Source: Cellulomonas sp. HZM (GTDB taxonomy: Bacteria > Actinomycetota > Actinomycetes > Actinomycetales > Cellulomonadaceae). Taken from it: DNA of 64,000 nucleotides. Below are positions 1 through 8,920 of the stretch, piece after piece; position 1 is the stretch's first letter; every line of letters starts with the position of its first letter. The translations under genes and the position numbers were made by a program. Below the pieces are notes generated by a model. The model was not told the DNA's origin, searched no databases, and saw only the letters and a list, made by a program, of their open reading frames with translations. The stretch is taken from positions 1-64,000 of the forward strand of contig NZ_JEOE01000018.1 of assembly GCF_000708885.1 (NCBI RefSeq), read 5' to 3'.

Positions 1-110
1 CGCCGCCCGCCGGCTTCTACACCCAGAGCTGCCGCGGGCCCGTCGCCCTCCCGGTCGCCTCCCCCGCCCGCCCCGTCGTCGTCGCCGGGGCCTTCCCGGA
101 CGAGGACTCG
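1..110. other. 5' edge of window, no gene assigned
   Basis: This stretch has no stop codon in the frame of the following gene, so the phosphotransferase could in principle begin outside the window. The ATG at 111 is preceded by a GAGGA-like ribosome site at 4-5 nt spacing, and the protein reads as a complete kinase fold from there. No promoter or terminator was recognised. Confidence 0.3.
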
Positions 111-1091
111 ATGGAGAGCATCACCAAGAACCGCCAGACCCCCGAGACGGTGCGCGCGATGGTCGCACGGGCCTACGGCCCGGACCTGGTGCCCACGGGC
201 CCGGACGTCGAGTGGCTCGCCGAGCTGGGGCACGGCTGGTTCAACGTGGCCTACCGCGTGACGCTGCGCGACGGGCGCGACGTCGTCCTGAAGATCGCGC
301 CGCCCGCGGACGTCGAGGTCATGGCGTACGAGCGGGGCGCGATGCGGATCGAGCTGGACGCGCTCGCGATGGTCCGCGACCGCACGGACGTGCCCGTCCC
401 CGTCGTCGACCACGCCTCGACGGACCACGCACTCGTCGATGCCGACTGGTTCTTCATGCCGTTCGTCGAGGGCGACAACCTCGGCCTCGTCCGCGACCAG
501 CTCGAACCGGCCCGGCGGGACGACCTCCTCGAGCAGCTCGGCGACGCCAACCGGCGGCTCAACGAGATCCGGGGCGAACGCTTCGGGCCGCTCGCGGGCC
601 CGGGCTCGTCGTCGTGGCGCGAGACGTTCGTCGGCATCGTCGAGGACGTGCTGCGCGACGGCGAGCGGCGGTCGGTGGACCTCGGGCACCCGTACGACGA
701 GGTGCGCCGCGTGCTGGCCGCGAACGCGCACACGCTCGACGAGGTCACCGAGCCGCGGTTCGTCGAGTGGGACCTGTGGGACTCCAACGTCATGGTGGCC
801 GACGGCCGCATCGTCGCGATCATCGACCACGAGCGCGCGCTGTACGGCGACCCGCTCATGGAGGCCGGATTCGTCGGCACCGAGCTGCCCGACTTCGGCG
901 ACCCGGCACCCTTCGTCCGCGGCTACGGCCACGCGCCGACGACCGACGCGGAGCGCATCCGCCGCCGCCTGTACTGCCTGCACCTCGTGCTGGTCATGGT
1001 CATCGAGACCGCCTATCGCGGCTTCACCTCGGACCACGACGCCTGGGTCCGCAGCCAGCTGGCCCAGACGATGACCCTCCTGACCCCCTGA
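111..1091 (+). CDS. aminoglycoside phosphotransferase (APH)-family protein
   Basis: This 326-aa cytoplasmic protein has the APH/choline-kinase fold, which transfers a phosphate from ATP to a small hydroxylated substrate. A glycine-rich nucleotide loop lies near residues 40-50 and an invariant-type Lys in VVLKIAP near residue 63. The Brenner-like catalytic motif is EWDLWDSN (residues 219-226), giving catalytic Asp221 and metal-binding Asn226. A second metal Asp is in IIDHE (Asp239). The usual His at the start of the catalytic motif is Glu219, so this is not a classical aminoglycoside kinase. The substrate cannot be told from sequence; many relatives are fructosamine, homoserine or antibiotic kinases. 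It is convergent with the downstream dehydrogenase and shows no operon partner. Confidence 0.85.
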   Translation: MESITKNRQTPETVRAMVARAYGPDLVPTGPDVEWLAELGHGWFNVAYRVTLRDGRDVVLKIAPPADVEVMAYERGAMRIELDALAMVRDRTDVPVPVVDHASTDHALVDADWFFMPFVEGDNLGLVRDQLEPARRDDLLEQLGDANRRLNEIRGERFGPLAGPGSSSWRETFVGIVEDVLRDGERRSVDLGHPYDEVRRVLAANAHTLDEVTEPRFVEWDLWDSNVMVADGRIVAIIDHERALYGDPLMEAGFVGTELPDFGDPAPFVRGYGHAPTTDAERIRRRLYCLHLVLVMVIETAYRGFTSDHDAWVRSQLAQTMTLLTP

Positions 1092-1113
1092 CCCTCGGGC
1101 GGGCGGGAGACGG

Positions 1114-2574
1114 TCAGGCGAAGGGGTCCGGCGTGAGGGTGTACCGCGTCTCCAGGTACTCGCCGATGCCCTCCGCGCCGCCCTCGCGGCCCAGGCCGGA
1201 CTGCTTCACGCCCCCGAACGGCGCCGCCGCGTTGGAGACGACCCCCACGTTGAGCCCGAGCATCCCCGTCTCGAGCCGCTCGATCATGCGCTGCCCGCGT
1301 GCCAGGTCTCGCGTGTACACGTACGAGACGAGCCCGTACTCGGTGCCGTTCGCGACGGCCACGGCCTCGTCCTCGTCGTCGAACGGGGTGATCGCCAGGA
1401 CCGGTCCGAAGATCTCCTCGCGCATCAGCCGGCTCTCGCGCGGAACGTCGCTCAGCACGGTCGCCTCGTAGAACGTGCCGGGGCGGTCGACGGTCGAGCC
1501 GCCCGTGCGCAGGGTCGCGCCGCGGTCGACGGCGTCGCGGACCAGCTCGTCGGCCTTCGCGACCGCGCGGTCGTCGATCAGCGGGCCGATGGTCACGCCG
1601 TCCTCGGTGCCGCGGCCGACGCGCAGCGCGTCGACCCGCTCGGTCACGCGGCGCGCGAACTCGTCGGCGACCGATCGGTGCACGACGAAGCGGTTCGCGG
1701 CCGTGCACGCCTGCCCGATGTTACGGAACTTCGCGGCCATCGCGCCGTCCACGGCTGCGTCGAGGTCGGCGTCCTCGAAGACGACGAACGGCGCGTTGCC
1801 CCCCAGCTCCATCGACGTGCGCAGCACGCCGTCCGCGGCCTGCGCGAGGAGCGAGCGACCCACCTCGGTGGAGCCCGTGAACGACAGCTTGCGCAGGCGC
1901 GGGTCCCCGATGATCGCCTCCGAGACGGGCCCGGAGCTCGTCGTCGTCACCACGTTCACGACGCCCGCGGGCAGCCCCGCGTCGAGCTGCAGCTGCGCGA
2001 ACGCGAGCGTGGTCAGCGGCGTCAGGGACGCGGGCTTCACGACGACCGTGCAACCCGCCGCGAGCGCCGGCGCGATCTTGCGCGTGGCCATCGCGAGCGG
2101 GAAGTTCCACGGGGTGATCAGGTAGCACGGCCCCACCGGGTGCCGCGTGACGATCATCCGCCCGGTGCCCTCCGGGTTCGCGCCGTACCGGCCCTGGATG
2201 CGCGCGGCCTCCTCGCCGAACCAGCGCAGGAACTCGCCGCCGTACGTCACCTCGGCGCGCGACTCGGCGAGCGGCTTGCCCATCTCGAGCGTCATGAGCA
2301 GGGCGATGTCGTCGGCCCGCTCCTGCAGCAGGTCGAACGCACGCCGAAGCAGCTCGGCGCGCTCGCGGGCGGGTGTGCGCGACCAGGCGGGGAACGCGTC
2401 GTGGGCGGCCGCGAGCGCGGCGAGCCCGTCGTCGGGCGTCCCGTCCGCGACCTGCTTGATCACGTCTCCGGTCGACGGGTCGGTCACGTCGAACCGGCGG
2501 GCGGCGGTGCGCCACGCGCCCCCGATGAGCAACCCGTCGGGAACTGCGTCGAGGATCGTGCGCTCGTCGGCCAT
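1114..2574 (-). CDS. gabD: NAD(P)-dependent succinate-semialdehyde dehydrogenase
   Basis: This 486-aa aldehyde dehydrogenase probably oxidises succinate semialdehyde to succinate in the GABA shunt. The start at 2574 follows an AGGAGG ribosome site by about 6 nt; the open frame continues upstream but belongs to antisense of the next gene. Family hallmarks are present: the Rossmann segment TPWNFPLAM, the general base Glu256 in MELGGN, and the nucleophile Cys290 in GQACTAANRF. The closing segment PFGGVKQSGLGREGG is typical of the SSADH class. Glutarate-semialdehyde or another small aldehyde is an alternative substrate. The short gap upstream contains the terminator of the preceding secreted-protein gene, so it is probably transcribed on its own. 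Confidence 0.9.
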   Translation of the reverse strand: MADERTILDAVPDGLLIGGAWRTAARRFDVTDPSTGDVIKQVADGTPDDGLAALAAAHDAFPAWSRTPARERAELLRRAFDLLQERADDIALLMTLEMGKPLAESRAEVTYGGEFLRWFGEEAARIQGRYGANPEGTGRMIVTRHPVGPCYLITPWNFPLAMATRKIAPALAAGCTVVVKPASLTPLTTLAFAQLQLDAGLPAGVVNVVTTTSSGPVSEAIIGDPRLRKLSFTGSTEVGRSLLAQAADGVLRTSMELGGNAPFVVFEDADLDAAVDGAMAAKFRNIGQACTAANRFVVHRSVADEFARRVTERVDALRVGRGTEDGVTIGPLIDDRAVAKADELVRDAVDRGATLRTGGSTVDRPGTFYEATVLSDVPRESRLMREEIFGPVLAITPFDDEDEAVAVANGTEYGLVSYVYTRDLARGQRMIERLETGMLGLNVGVVSNAAAPFGGVKQSGLGREGGAEGIGEYLETRYTLTPDPFA

Positions 2575-2588
2575 GGCCGTCCTCCTGT

Positions 2589-2625
2589 CGTCGCGGCGAG
2601 GTACCGCTCCACCCTCGCCGCGACG
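2589..2625 (-). terminator. hairpin terminator after secreted repeat protein
   Basis: A perfect 12-bp inverted repeat (CGTCGCGGCGAG / CTCGCCGCGACG) with a 13-nt loop begins 12 nt beyond the TAG stop of the minus-strand gene ending at 2637. There is no T-tract, as is usual in high-GC actinobacteria. Confidence 0.7.
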
Positions 2626-2636
2626 ACCCGCGGCCG

Positions 2637-3698
2637 CTACCGCAGCGCGGAGGAGTGGATCGCGAACGACGACGACTTCGCCGAGTGCGTGTACGTCGAC
2701 GCGGCGATCGTGGCGTACACGTAACCCGTGTAGACCTTCGACGTCGAGAGCTTGAACAGTCCGCTCGAGGCGATCTTGGCGCTGCCCACGTAGGTGTACG
2801 TCGTCTTGCCCGACGCCTTGTAGTAGAACCGGACCGACTTCCCCGCGACGTCCTTGCCGGACACCGCGTAGCCGTACACCGTGCGCTTGGCCGACTTGGT
2901 CCGGCTCCCGCTCACCGAGGTGACCTTGAGCACCGGCGTCGTTACGACCTTGACGGTCGCGCGCTTGGTGGTCGACGGACCGCCCGTGACGGTGAGCTTG
3001 GCCGAACCCGTCCACGACCCGGCGGGGTACTCCTCCGGGCACCAGGTGAACGTGATCTTCTGCGAGCCGTTGACCGCGGGGTACGTGGTCCCCTTGATCG
3101 TCTGCTTCCCGCGCGTGAGCGTCCCCGCGACGAGCGGCGCGCCGGAGCCGTCGAGGTTCGCGGCCTGCACCGTCCACGTGTCGCGGCTGCACTTCGCGGA
3201 GCTCTTGACGAGCGTGTCCGCCTTGACCGTGAGGGTCGGCGTGAGCGCCTTGGCGATCGTGCCGCTCCGCGTCGCGGTGGCCAGCGTGTACCCGCTGCGG
3301 GAGCCGTCGCTGTTCTTGACGTACCTGATGATGCGCGCCGTGAGCCTCCACGACTTCCCGACGGGCACGACCGCGCGGCTGACGTCGCCTCCGCGCCCCG
3401 TCCAGCGCGTCTGGCCGGCCTTCAGCGAGGCGGTCGCGAGCGTGACGTCGTGGCCCGGGGTCGTGAGCTCGACGTCCGCCGTGAGCCCGGACGTGACGCC
3501 GCTCAGCTTGAGGTCGAACGGCACGTCGTAGCCGCTGCTGCCCTGTGCGGTGCGGACCGTCGAGGTGCTGATCGAGACCGTCGGCGCGGCCGCCGCGTCC
3601 GCCCGCGCCGGCACCATCAGCGCCGCGACCAGCGTCAGCACGCCGGCCACCGCGATCCACACCCGCTGCGGCAGGGCCGCGTCCCTCGTCGTCGTCAT
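2637..3698 (-). CDS. secreted beta-repeat protein of unknown function
   Basis: This 353-aa protein starts with a Sec signal peptide: basic start, hydrophobic core VWIAVAGVLTLVAALMV, then ARADAAAA around residue 34. The mature part is Thr/Ser/Val/Lys-rich and reads as tandem beta-sandwich modules of about 90 residues with recurring valine-lysine-valine strands. One Cys pair (CSRDTW and TWCPEEY) suggests a disulfide. No catalytic motif is visible. The ATG at 3698 has AGGAGG at good spacing. Similar repetitive domains are often cell-surface spacers or ligand-binding modules; the C-terminal VYGYAVSGKDVAGKSVRFYYK segment resembles bacterial Ig-like repeats. Function is unknown. It stands alone between PEP carboxykinase and gabD. 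Confidence 0.75.
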   Translation of the reverse strand: MTTTRDAALPQRVWIAVAGVLTLVAALMVPARADAAAAPTVSISTSTVRTAQGSSGYDVPFDLKLSGVTSGLTADVELTTPGHDVTLATASLKAGQTRWTGRGGDVSRAVVPVGKSWRLTARIIRYVKNSDGSRSGYTLATATRSGTIAKALTPTLTVKADTLVKSSAKCSRDTWTVQAANLDGSGAPLVAGTLTRGKQTIKGTTYPAVNGSQKITFTWCPEEYPAGSWTGSAKLTVTGGPSTTKRATVKVVTTPVLKVTSVSGSRTKSAKRTVYGYAVSGKDVAGKSVRFYYKASGKTTYTYVGSAKIASSGLFKLSTSKVYTGYVYATIAASTYTHSAKSSSFAIHSSALR

Positions 3699-3744
3699 CC
3701 GTCCTCCTGCGCTCGTCGTCGCCGGACCGCGGGCGGTCACGACG

Positions 3745-3760
3745 GGCAGGGCCCCCTGCC
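3745..3760 (-). terminator. short hairpin downstream of PEP carboxykinase
   Basis: GGCAGGG-CC-CCCTGCC forms a 7-bp GC stem about 36 nt beyond the minus-strand stop at 3796. It is a plausible terminator, but the 2-nt loop is tight and there is no T-tract. Confidence 0.4.
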
Positions 3761-3795
3761 GCACACACCATAGACGGAACAAGCGGGGCGAATCG

Positions 3796-5685
3796 TCAGC
3801 CGTCCAGCGCAGTGCGCAACCGCTCGAGCCGGGCGCCCAGCGGTGCCGGCACGCGGTCGCCGAACGTCGCGAAGAACTCCTGCGTGAGGTCGGCCTCGAG
3901 CGCCCACGCGCCGGGGTCGACGGCGAGCAGCGCGTCGAGGTCGACGTCCAGCCCGCGGGTGTCGAGGGCGCCGGGCGCGGGCAGCAGACCCACGGGACTC
4001 GTGACCGCGCCCACGTCGGTCCGCAGCCCCCGCGCACGGTCCACCTGGTCGACCACCCACGCCAGCACGCGTGAGTTCTCCCCGAACCCGGGCCACAGGA
4101 ACCGGCCCGCATCGTCCTTGCGGAACCAGTTGACCTGGAACACCAGCGGGCGTCGGGCCGGGTCGAGCGCCGCCCCGACGCGCAGCCAGTGCGACCAGTG
4201 GTCGGCCATGTCGTATCCGCAGAACGGCATCATCGCGAAGGGGTCCCGGCGCAGCTCGCCGACGACGCCCTCGGCCGCGGCGGTGCGTTCCGACGAGATG
4301 GTCGCGCCCATGAACACGCCGTGCTCCCAGCTCTCGGCCTGCGCGACGAGCGGCACGTTGGTGGCCCGACGACCGCCGAAGACGATCGCGTCGACGACGA
4401 CCCCCGCGGGGTCGTCCCAGCCGTCCGCGATCGTCGGGCACTGCGCGGCCGCGACCGTGAACCGGCTGTTCGGGTGCGCCGCGGGCGTGCCGGCCTCGGG
4501 GGTCCAGTCCGCGCCGGTCCAGTCGGTCAGGTGCGCGGGCGGCTGCGGGGTCAGCCCCTCCCACCACACGTCGCCGTCGTCGGTGAGCGCGACGTTGGTG
4601 AAGATCGTGTCGCGCTGCAGGGTCGCGATCGCCGCGGGGTTGGTGTCCTGGCCCGTGCCGGGCGCGACGCCGAAGAACCCTGCCTCCGGGTTGATCGCGC
4701 GGAGCTCGCCGTCCGGCCCGGGCCGCAGCCACGCGATGTCGTCGCCGATCGTCTCGACCGTCCAGCCCGGCAGCGTCGGGCGCAGCATCGCGAGGTTCGT
4801 CTTCCCGCACGCCGAGGGGAACGCCGCCGCGACGTGGTGGCGCCGCCCCTGCGGCGACGTGAGCCGCACCAGCAGCATGTGCTCGGCCAGCCACCCCTCG
4901 TCGCGACCCATCACCGACGCGATCCGCAGCGCGAAGCACTTCTTGCCGAGCAGCGCGTTGCCGCCGTACCCGGACCCGAACGACCAGATCTCGCGGCTCT
5001 CGGGGAAGTGCGAGATGTACTTGGTCTCGTTGCAGGGCCACGGCACGTCGGCACGGCGTCCTCCAGGCCCGACGAGCGGCGCGCCCACCGAGTGCACCGC
5101 GGGCACGAACGCCGCCCCGCCCTCGACGAGCGCGCTGACCTGCGGGGACACGCGAGTCATCACGCCCATGCTCACGACGACGTACGGCGAGTCGGTGACC
5201 TGCACGCCGAGCTGCGAGATCGGGCCACCGACCGGCCCCATCGAGAACGGCACCACGTACATCGTGCGGCCGCGCATGCAGCCGGCGAACACCGCGCCGA
5301 GCTCCGTGCGCATCGCGTCGGGGGCCCGCCAGTTGTTCGTCGGCCCGGCGTCCCGCTCGTCGGCCGAGCAGATGAACGTGCGGGACTCCACCCGCGCGAC
5401 GTCCGCCGGGTCCGAACGCGCCAGGTACGAACCCGGGCGCAGCTCGGGGTCCAACGGGATCAGCGTCCCGGAGGCGACCATCCCCGCGACCAGCTCGTCG
5501 CGCTCGCTGCCGTCGCACCACACGACCGCGTCCGGCACGGTCAGCGCCGCGACGGCCGCTACCCACGCGTGGACGTCGCCGGTCGCGGCGGCGACGTCGG
5601 CGAGCGTCGTGCGCGCGAGGTTGGTGCGGCGGGGGTTGGCGGTGCTTGCGGTGCTTGCGGTCGGTGCGTCGGCGAGCGTGGTCAT
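3796..5685 (-). CDS. pckG: GTP-dependent phosphoenolpyruvate carboxykinase
   Basis: This 629-aa cytoplasmic enzyme interconverts oxaloacetate + GTP and PEP + CO2 + GDP at the gluconeogenesis/anaplerosis node. The GTP-class signature is FPSACGKTN, with reactive Cys293 and P-loop Lys295-Thr296. Other matching elements are the kinase-2 motif ETIGDDIAW, the [14 protein letters not shown] loop, the substrate-binding [10 protein letters not shown] segment and the guanine-pocket NSRFT/FGGRR region. Length is normal for the family. The ATG at 5685 has GGAGG about 10 nt upstream; a longer in-frame version would add 29 low-complexity residues and is less likely. It is monocistronic, transcribed away from the DoxX-like gene. 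Confidence 0.96.
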   Translation of the reverse strand: MTTLADAPTASTASTANPRRTNLARTTLADVAAATGDVHAWVAAVAALTVPDAVVWCDGSERDELVAGMVASGTLIPLDPELRPGSYLARSDPADVARVESRTFICSADERDAGPTNNWRAPDAMRTELGAVFAGCMRGRTMYVVPFSMGPVGGPISQLGVQVTDSPYVVVSMGVMTRVSPQVSALVEGGAAFVPAVHSVGAPLVGPGGRRADVPWPCNETKYISHFPESREIWSFGSGYGGNALLGKKCFALRIASVMGRDEGWLAEHMLLVRLTSPQGRRHHVAAAFPSACGKTNLAMLRPTLPGWTVETIGDDIAWLRPGPDGELRAINPEAGFFGVAPGTGQDTNPAAIATLQRDTIFTNVALTDDGDVWWEGLTPQPPAHLTDWTGADWTPEAGTPAAHPNSRFTVAAAQCPTIADGWDDPAGVVVDAIVFGGRRATNVPLVAQAESWEHGVFMGATISSERTAAAEGVVGELRRDPFAMMPFCGYDMADHWSHWLRVGAALDPARRPLVFQVNWFRKDDAGRFLWPGFGENSRVLAWVVDQVDRARGLRTDVGAVTSPVGLLPAPGALDTRGLDVDLDALLAVDPGAWALEADLTQEFFATFGDRVPAPLGARLERLRTALDG

Positions 5686-5856
5686 GGCGGTGTCTCCTCC
5701 CGAGGCCTCGTCGGGCCTCGCCGCCATCGTGTCCACGCCGCCCGCACCCGCGCCGGGGCTGCGGGGCGTCAAGGAACGCGATTCTTCCGCCGGACGTGAA
5801 GATCACGGTCTCTGCACGCGGATGCCGGGGCCGGGGGCGCGTGTGACGATCGCCCG

Positions 5857-6297
5857 ATGGACCTGAGCCTCCTCACCCGTCCGACGAGCACCTCGCTCCC
5901 CCGCACGCTCACGCGCATCGCGCTCGGCGCCGGCCTCGTGTTCGCCGGCATCACGCACCTGACCGTCGCGCGCGACGAGTTCCAGGCGCAGGTCCCGGAC
6001 TGGTTCCCGGTCGACGCCGACCTCACGGTGCTCGTGTCCGGCGGGGTGGAGATCGCGCTCGGGACCGCGCTCGTCACGCTGGGCCGCTGGAAGGTCGCCG
6101 TCGGGCTGGTCGCGGCGGCGTTCTTCGTCGTGATCTTCCCCGGCAACGTCGGGCAGTGGCTCGAGCACAAGGACGGGTTCGGACTGGACACCGACGGCAA
6201 GCGACTCGCGCGGCTGTTCTTCCAGCCGGTGCTGGTGGCGCTCGCGCTGTGGTCGACGGGCGCGTTCCGCGCGCTGCGCGCGGCCGCGCGGGACTGA
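5857..6297 (+). CDS. DoxX-like integral membrane protein
   Basis: This 146-aa protein has four predicted membrane helices: near residues 20-40, 52-75, 80-100 (VAVGLVAAAFFVVIFPGNVGQW) and 120-138. The pattern, with short loops and a GNVGQWLEHKDGFGLDTDGKR linker, matches the small DoxX/DoxD-like superfamily of quinone-associated or redox-linked membrane proteins. No catalytic residues can be assigned. A second DoxX-type protein lies at 31867-32376. It faces the chitinase gene and shares a bidirectional terminator with it. Exact function is unknown. Confidence 0.75.
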   Translation: MDLSLLTRPTSTSLPRTLTRIALGAGLVFAGITHLTVARDEFQAQVPDWFPVDADLTVLVSGGVEIALGTALVTLGRWKVAVGLVAAAFFVVIFPGNVGQWLEHKDGFGLDTDGKRLARLFFQPVLVALALWSTGAFRALRAAARD

Positions 6298-6305
6298 CGA
6301 GCCGA

Positions 6306-6337
6306 CCGTGGCGCGCGCGGATGCGCACGCGCCACGG
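6306..6337. terminator. bidirectional terminator between convergent genes
   Basis: CCGTGGCGCG and CGCGCCACGG form a perfect 10-bp stem with a 12-nt loop, 8 nt after the DoxX-like stop and 10 nt beyond the chitinase stop on the other strand. Confidence 0.7.
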
Positions 6338-6347
6338 CCGGACCGGT

Positions 6348-7550
6348 TCAGCAGCTCCCGTTGTCCTGCCACACGCCCCACTCGCCGGTGGTCCCGGGCG
6401 TCTCGCCCTGGGTCCACCACTTCGCGGTGTAGTCGTGGCTCTGGTAGGTCACGTGGTTCCCGCCGACGTAGATCGCCGTCTTGCTCCACTGCGGCGCGGT
6501 GCACCCCGTGGGGGTGGTCGGCGTCTGCGTGGGGGTCGTCGGCGGCGTGGTCGTCGGGGGCGTCGCGCCGGCGAACTTCACGGTGAACTTGGTGAAGTCC
6601 CAGTCGTTCTGCGGCACGTTGCTGCACACGCTGTTGTCGGTCGTCCCGACGCACGCACGGTCACGGTTGACCGCCCAGAACGTGAAGCGGCCCAGGCCGT
6701 GGCTCGTCGCGTAGTCGAGCACCGTCTGGAAGTCCGACGTGTAGAACATCTCGCTGACGTCGGACTTGCCGTTCATGCCGGAGAAGCCCTCGTGCGCGTA
6801 GGCCGTGGCGCTGTCCCAGCCCATGTGGGACATGAGCAGGCCGTGGAACGCCTCGAGCGCCGCGACCTGCGACGAGCCCCCGTTGAACCCGCCGTCGAAC
6901 GGCATGATCGAGAAGTTGTTGGGCGTGAAGCCGATGGACTTCGCCTGGTCCAGCAGCTGCGTGCCGAACCAGCCGGTGCCCGAGGCGGTGCCCGGCATGG
7001 TGACCGAGACGAACAGGCCCGGGTTGTTGGCCTGCAGGATCTTCGCGGCGCCCAGCTCGTTGGCGATCGCCGCGGTGTTCTCGTACTCGGGCTCCTCGAG
7101 GTCGAAGTCGATGGCCTTGAGGTTGTACTTGGTGATGACCTGCTGGTACGCCGCGGCGGTGGCTGCGGGGGTGCCGCACGTCTGCCCCAGCTTCGTGCCG
7201 CCGTAGCCGCCGACCGACACGGACACGTCGCCGCCGTTGGCGCGGATCCGGGAGATGGCGTTGGAGACGACGGTCTCCGAGTTGATCGACGTCGTGCCGT
7301 CCCACGTGGGCGAACACCCGCCGCCGTTGGGGGCGAGGATGAACGCGAGCTGGAACGCCTTGGCGCCGGTCGCGTTCATGACGGTCACGGGGTCCGGCGG
7401 GTTGTTGCTCTGCGGCATGAGGTACGGCGCTGCGGCGTACCAGTTGGTGCTGAGTGCGGCGTCTGCCGACGTTGCTCCGAGGACTCCGACGGCTCCACCG
7501 ACGATGGTGGCAGCCGCGAGGCCGAGGGCGGCCAGTCTGCTCCGTTGCAC
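6348..7550 (-). CDS. secreted GH18 chitinase with C-terminal CBM5/12 module
   Basis: This 400-aa secreted enzyme is expected to cleave chitin beta-1,4 bonds. A signal peptide ends near ATSADAA (residue ~32). The GH18 barrel spans about residues 35-315, followed by a Thr/Pro-rich linker (PTTTPPTTPTQTPTTPT) and a CBM5/12-type chitin-binding domain from about residue 350 with the aromatic cluster YTAKWWTQGETPG and GEWGVWQ. The active-site strand reads AIDFDLEE: Asp148, Asp150 and proton donor Glu152 are present, but the first Asp of the DxxDxDxE consensus is Lys145. The start is GTG at 7550 with AGGAAGGA upstream. Two dre-like operators upstream suggest repression by a DasR-type GntR regulator relieved by amino-sugar phosphates. 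Confidence 0.92.
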   Translation of the reverse strand: MQRSRLAALGLAAATIVGGAVGVLGATSADAALSTNWYAAAPYLMPQSNNPPDPVTVMNATGAKAFQLAFILAPNGGGCSPTWDGTTSINSETVVSNAISRIRANGGDVSVSVGGYGGTKLGQTCGTPAATAAAYQQVITKYNLKAIDFDLEEPEYENTAAIANELGAAKILQANNPGLFVSVTMPGTASGTGWFGTQLLDQAKSIGFTPNNFSIMPFDGGFNGGSSQVAALEAFHGLLMSHMGWDSATAYAHEGFSGMNGKSDVSEMFYTSDFQTVLDYATSHGLGRFTFWAVNRDRACVGTTDNSVCSNVPQNDWDFTKFTVKFAGATPPTTTPPTTPTQTPTTPTGCTAPQWSKTAIYVGGNHVTYQSHDYTAKWWTQGETPGTTGEWGVWQDNGSC

Positions 7551-7603
7551 GATCTGTCCTTCCTGAGGGGGCGCCCATGAGCGATATGGGCGAATCGCCA
7601 GTG

Positions 7604-7617
7604 TTGGACTAGACCAA
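7604..7617. promoter_or_regulatory. dre-like (DasR-type) operator 1 of chitinase
   Basis: TTGGACTAGACCAA is palindromic except for one position pair and closely matches the DasR core TGGTCTAGACCA. On the minus strand it lies just after a TTGACG hexamer (7624-7629), i.e. between or over the -35 and -10 of the chitinase promoter, where repression would be expected. Confidence 0.6.
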
Positions 7618-7670
7618 TTTGGGCGTCAAGAGCGTGAACTTTCGGCAACTTGCGTAGACATTCCGGACGA

Positions 7671-7684
7671 TTGTCCAGACCAGT
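7671..7684. promoter_or_regulatory. dre-like operator 2 upstream of chitinase
   Basis: Read on the minus strand this is ACTGGTCTGGACAA, which shares ACTGGTCT and the GAC core with the DasR consensus. It lies 67 bp upstream of site 1. It is weaker than site 1. Confidence 0.45.
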
Positions 7685-7710
7685 TCTGAGGGTCGCGGAC
7701 GGTCCCGACC

Positions 7711-8289
7711 TCAGATCACCCCCGCCAGCTGCCCCACGACCATGCCGACGAACAGCGCCCCGGCGGCGTAGCAGACGATCAGCACCACGCCGCGCAGCCC
7801 TCGTCGGAAGGCCGACTCCCCGGTCGCTCGCAACCGCGAGATCCGCGGGTCGCCGTACGGGTTCCAGACCTCCGACGCGATCAGCGCGACCCACCGCCGC
7901 GGTGTCCCGACGACGACGAGGTGCGCGCCCCATCCCCGCCCGGGCAGGTACGCGCGCCAGATCCGGGCGGACCACAGGTCGACGGTTCTCCGCCCCAGCA
8001 CGGTGTCCAGGGTCACCATGTCTTCGTCGACGGCGGCCAGCGCCGACGACCCCACGGGCAGCACGACGAACGGCCACGCGAACCCGAGCGCGAAGCCCAG
8101 CAGCATCGCGGTCGTCGGCTGCCACGAGGAGGCGAACCCCGACTCGTCGACCGGCCCGTTCTCCCAGGTGGCCTTCGTCGCCCGGCTGACGAGGATCGCC
8201 AGGAGCGCGAGCACGGGCAGCGCGCGCCCGAGGTAGAGGAGCCCGACGGCCACGAGCGGGCGCGGCCCGGCCTCCGAGTGTCTGCTCAC
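7711..8289 (-). CDS. hypothetical membrane protein
   Basis: This 192-aa protein begins with GTG. It has two N-terminal hydrophobic helices (about residues 10-35 and 60-82), a central soluble beta-rich stretch (about 85-150) that reads like a PH-type photosystem/YdbT-style membrane-associated fold, and a C-terminal helix (about 165-190). No catalytic motif is visible. Its upstream side (8290-8509) holds a copy of a 56-bp repeat. It is downstream of, and in the same orientation as, the lipoprotein gene but too far away to be an obvious operon partner. Function unknown. Confidence 0.6.
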   Translation of the reverse strand: MSRHSEAGPRPLVAVGLLYLGRALPVLALLAILVSRATKATWENGPVDESGFASSWQPTTAMLLGFALGFAWPFVVLPVGSSALAAVDEDMVTLDTVLGRRTVDLWSARIWRAYLPGRGWGAHLVVVGTPRRWVALIASEVWNPYGDPRISRLRATGESAFRRGLRGVVLIVCYAAGALFVGMVVGQLAGVI

Positions 8290-8412
8290 CCTCCGACTCT
8301 CGGCGCGAGACCGGCGCGACTTGAACCGGCAGCGTCGACCAAGCGCTCCACGATCACCGCACCTGCCGGGGACACCGACGCGACGGTGTCTCCGTCACCG
8401 CGAGCGCGAGGC

Positions 8413-8468
8413 TTCGGGCCGAGAGCGCGCCGTTCACGTTCGACTCTCACGCCGAAGGGTTGCGCTCG
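8413..8468. repeat. 56-bp dispersed repeat, copy 1
   Basis: This sequence matches 9072-9127 at 53 of 56 positions. It begins TTCGGGCCGAGAGCGCGC and ends CCGAAGGGTTGCGCTCG. GAGAG and CTCTC within it can form an imperfect hairpin, suggesting a REP-like intergenic element. It sits between two minus-strand genes. Confidence 0.75.
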
Positions 8469-8509
8469 TCGAGCGGGGCTGACGTCTACCTCTGCAGGTC
8501 AGCGTGAGC

Positions 8510-8920
8510 TCACGCGTTCGCGTGCAGGGTGACCTGGAGATCGGTGCCCGCGAGCATGTACTCGCTGCCCTCACGCGACACGACCAGCGCCACACCCACG
8601 AGCGCCGAGGGATCGAAGTCGTTGGGCACGCACTCGCGATCACCCCTGGTCGCCGACAGAAGGGTCAAGCGGTCGTGGTCGATGGCGTAGGTCCCTGACA
8701 TCGCGTCGCACCCCGTCGAGCCGGACCAGCTTCCGCCACGCTCGAACGTGAGCGTGGGGAGATTCGCCGTCGCGTCGAAGGGTTCCCCCGCAGACGACGT
8801 GACGGAGAGCACCTGGCCCACCAGGCCGTCTGCGCCGGCAGAGGGCTCGGCCGCCGTGGCCGAGCACGACGAGAGGAGACCAACCACGACCGCTCCCAGA
8901 GCGACACCTCTCGGCCTCAT
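8510..8920 (-). CDS. META/HslJ-domain lipoprotein
   Basis: This 136-aa protein starts at ATG 8920 with GAGGAGG about 8 nt upstream. An N-terminal lipoprotein signal ends in the lipobox LLSSC near residue 18, so it is probably anchored outside the cytoplasmic membrane. The remainder resembles the META/HslJ family: TLTFERGGSWSGSTGCDAMSGTYAI followed by a second Cys in RECVPND, as in heat-shock lipoprotein HslJ with its paired cysteines. HslJ-like proteins affect envelope stress and drug resistance in other bacteria; that role here is inference. It is flanked on both sides by the same 56-bp repeat. Confidence 0.75.
   Translation of the reverse strand: MRPRGVALGAVVVGLLSSCSATAAEPSAGADGLVGQVLSVTSSAGEPFDATANLPTLTFERGGSWSGSTGCDAMSGTYAIDHDRLTLLSATRGDRECVPNDFDPSALVGVALVVSREGSEYMLAGTDLQVTLHANA

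Noticed and set aside
8431-8456. tRNA fragment (TTCGACTC resembles a T-loop)
   Set aside because: Flanking bases cannot form the T-stem and no acceptor or anticodon arm is present; the string is part of the 56-bp repeat.
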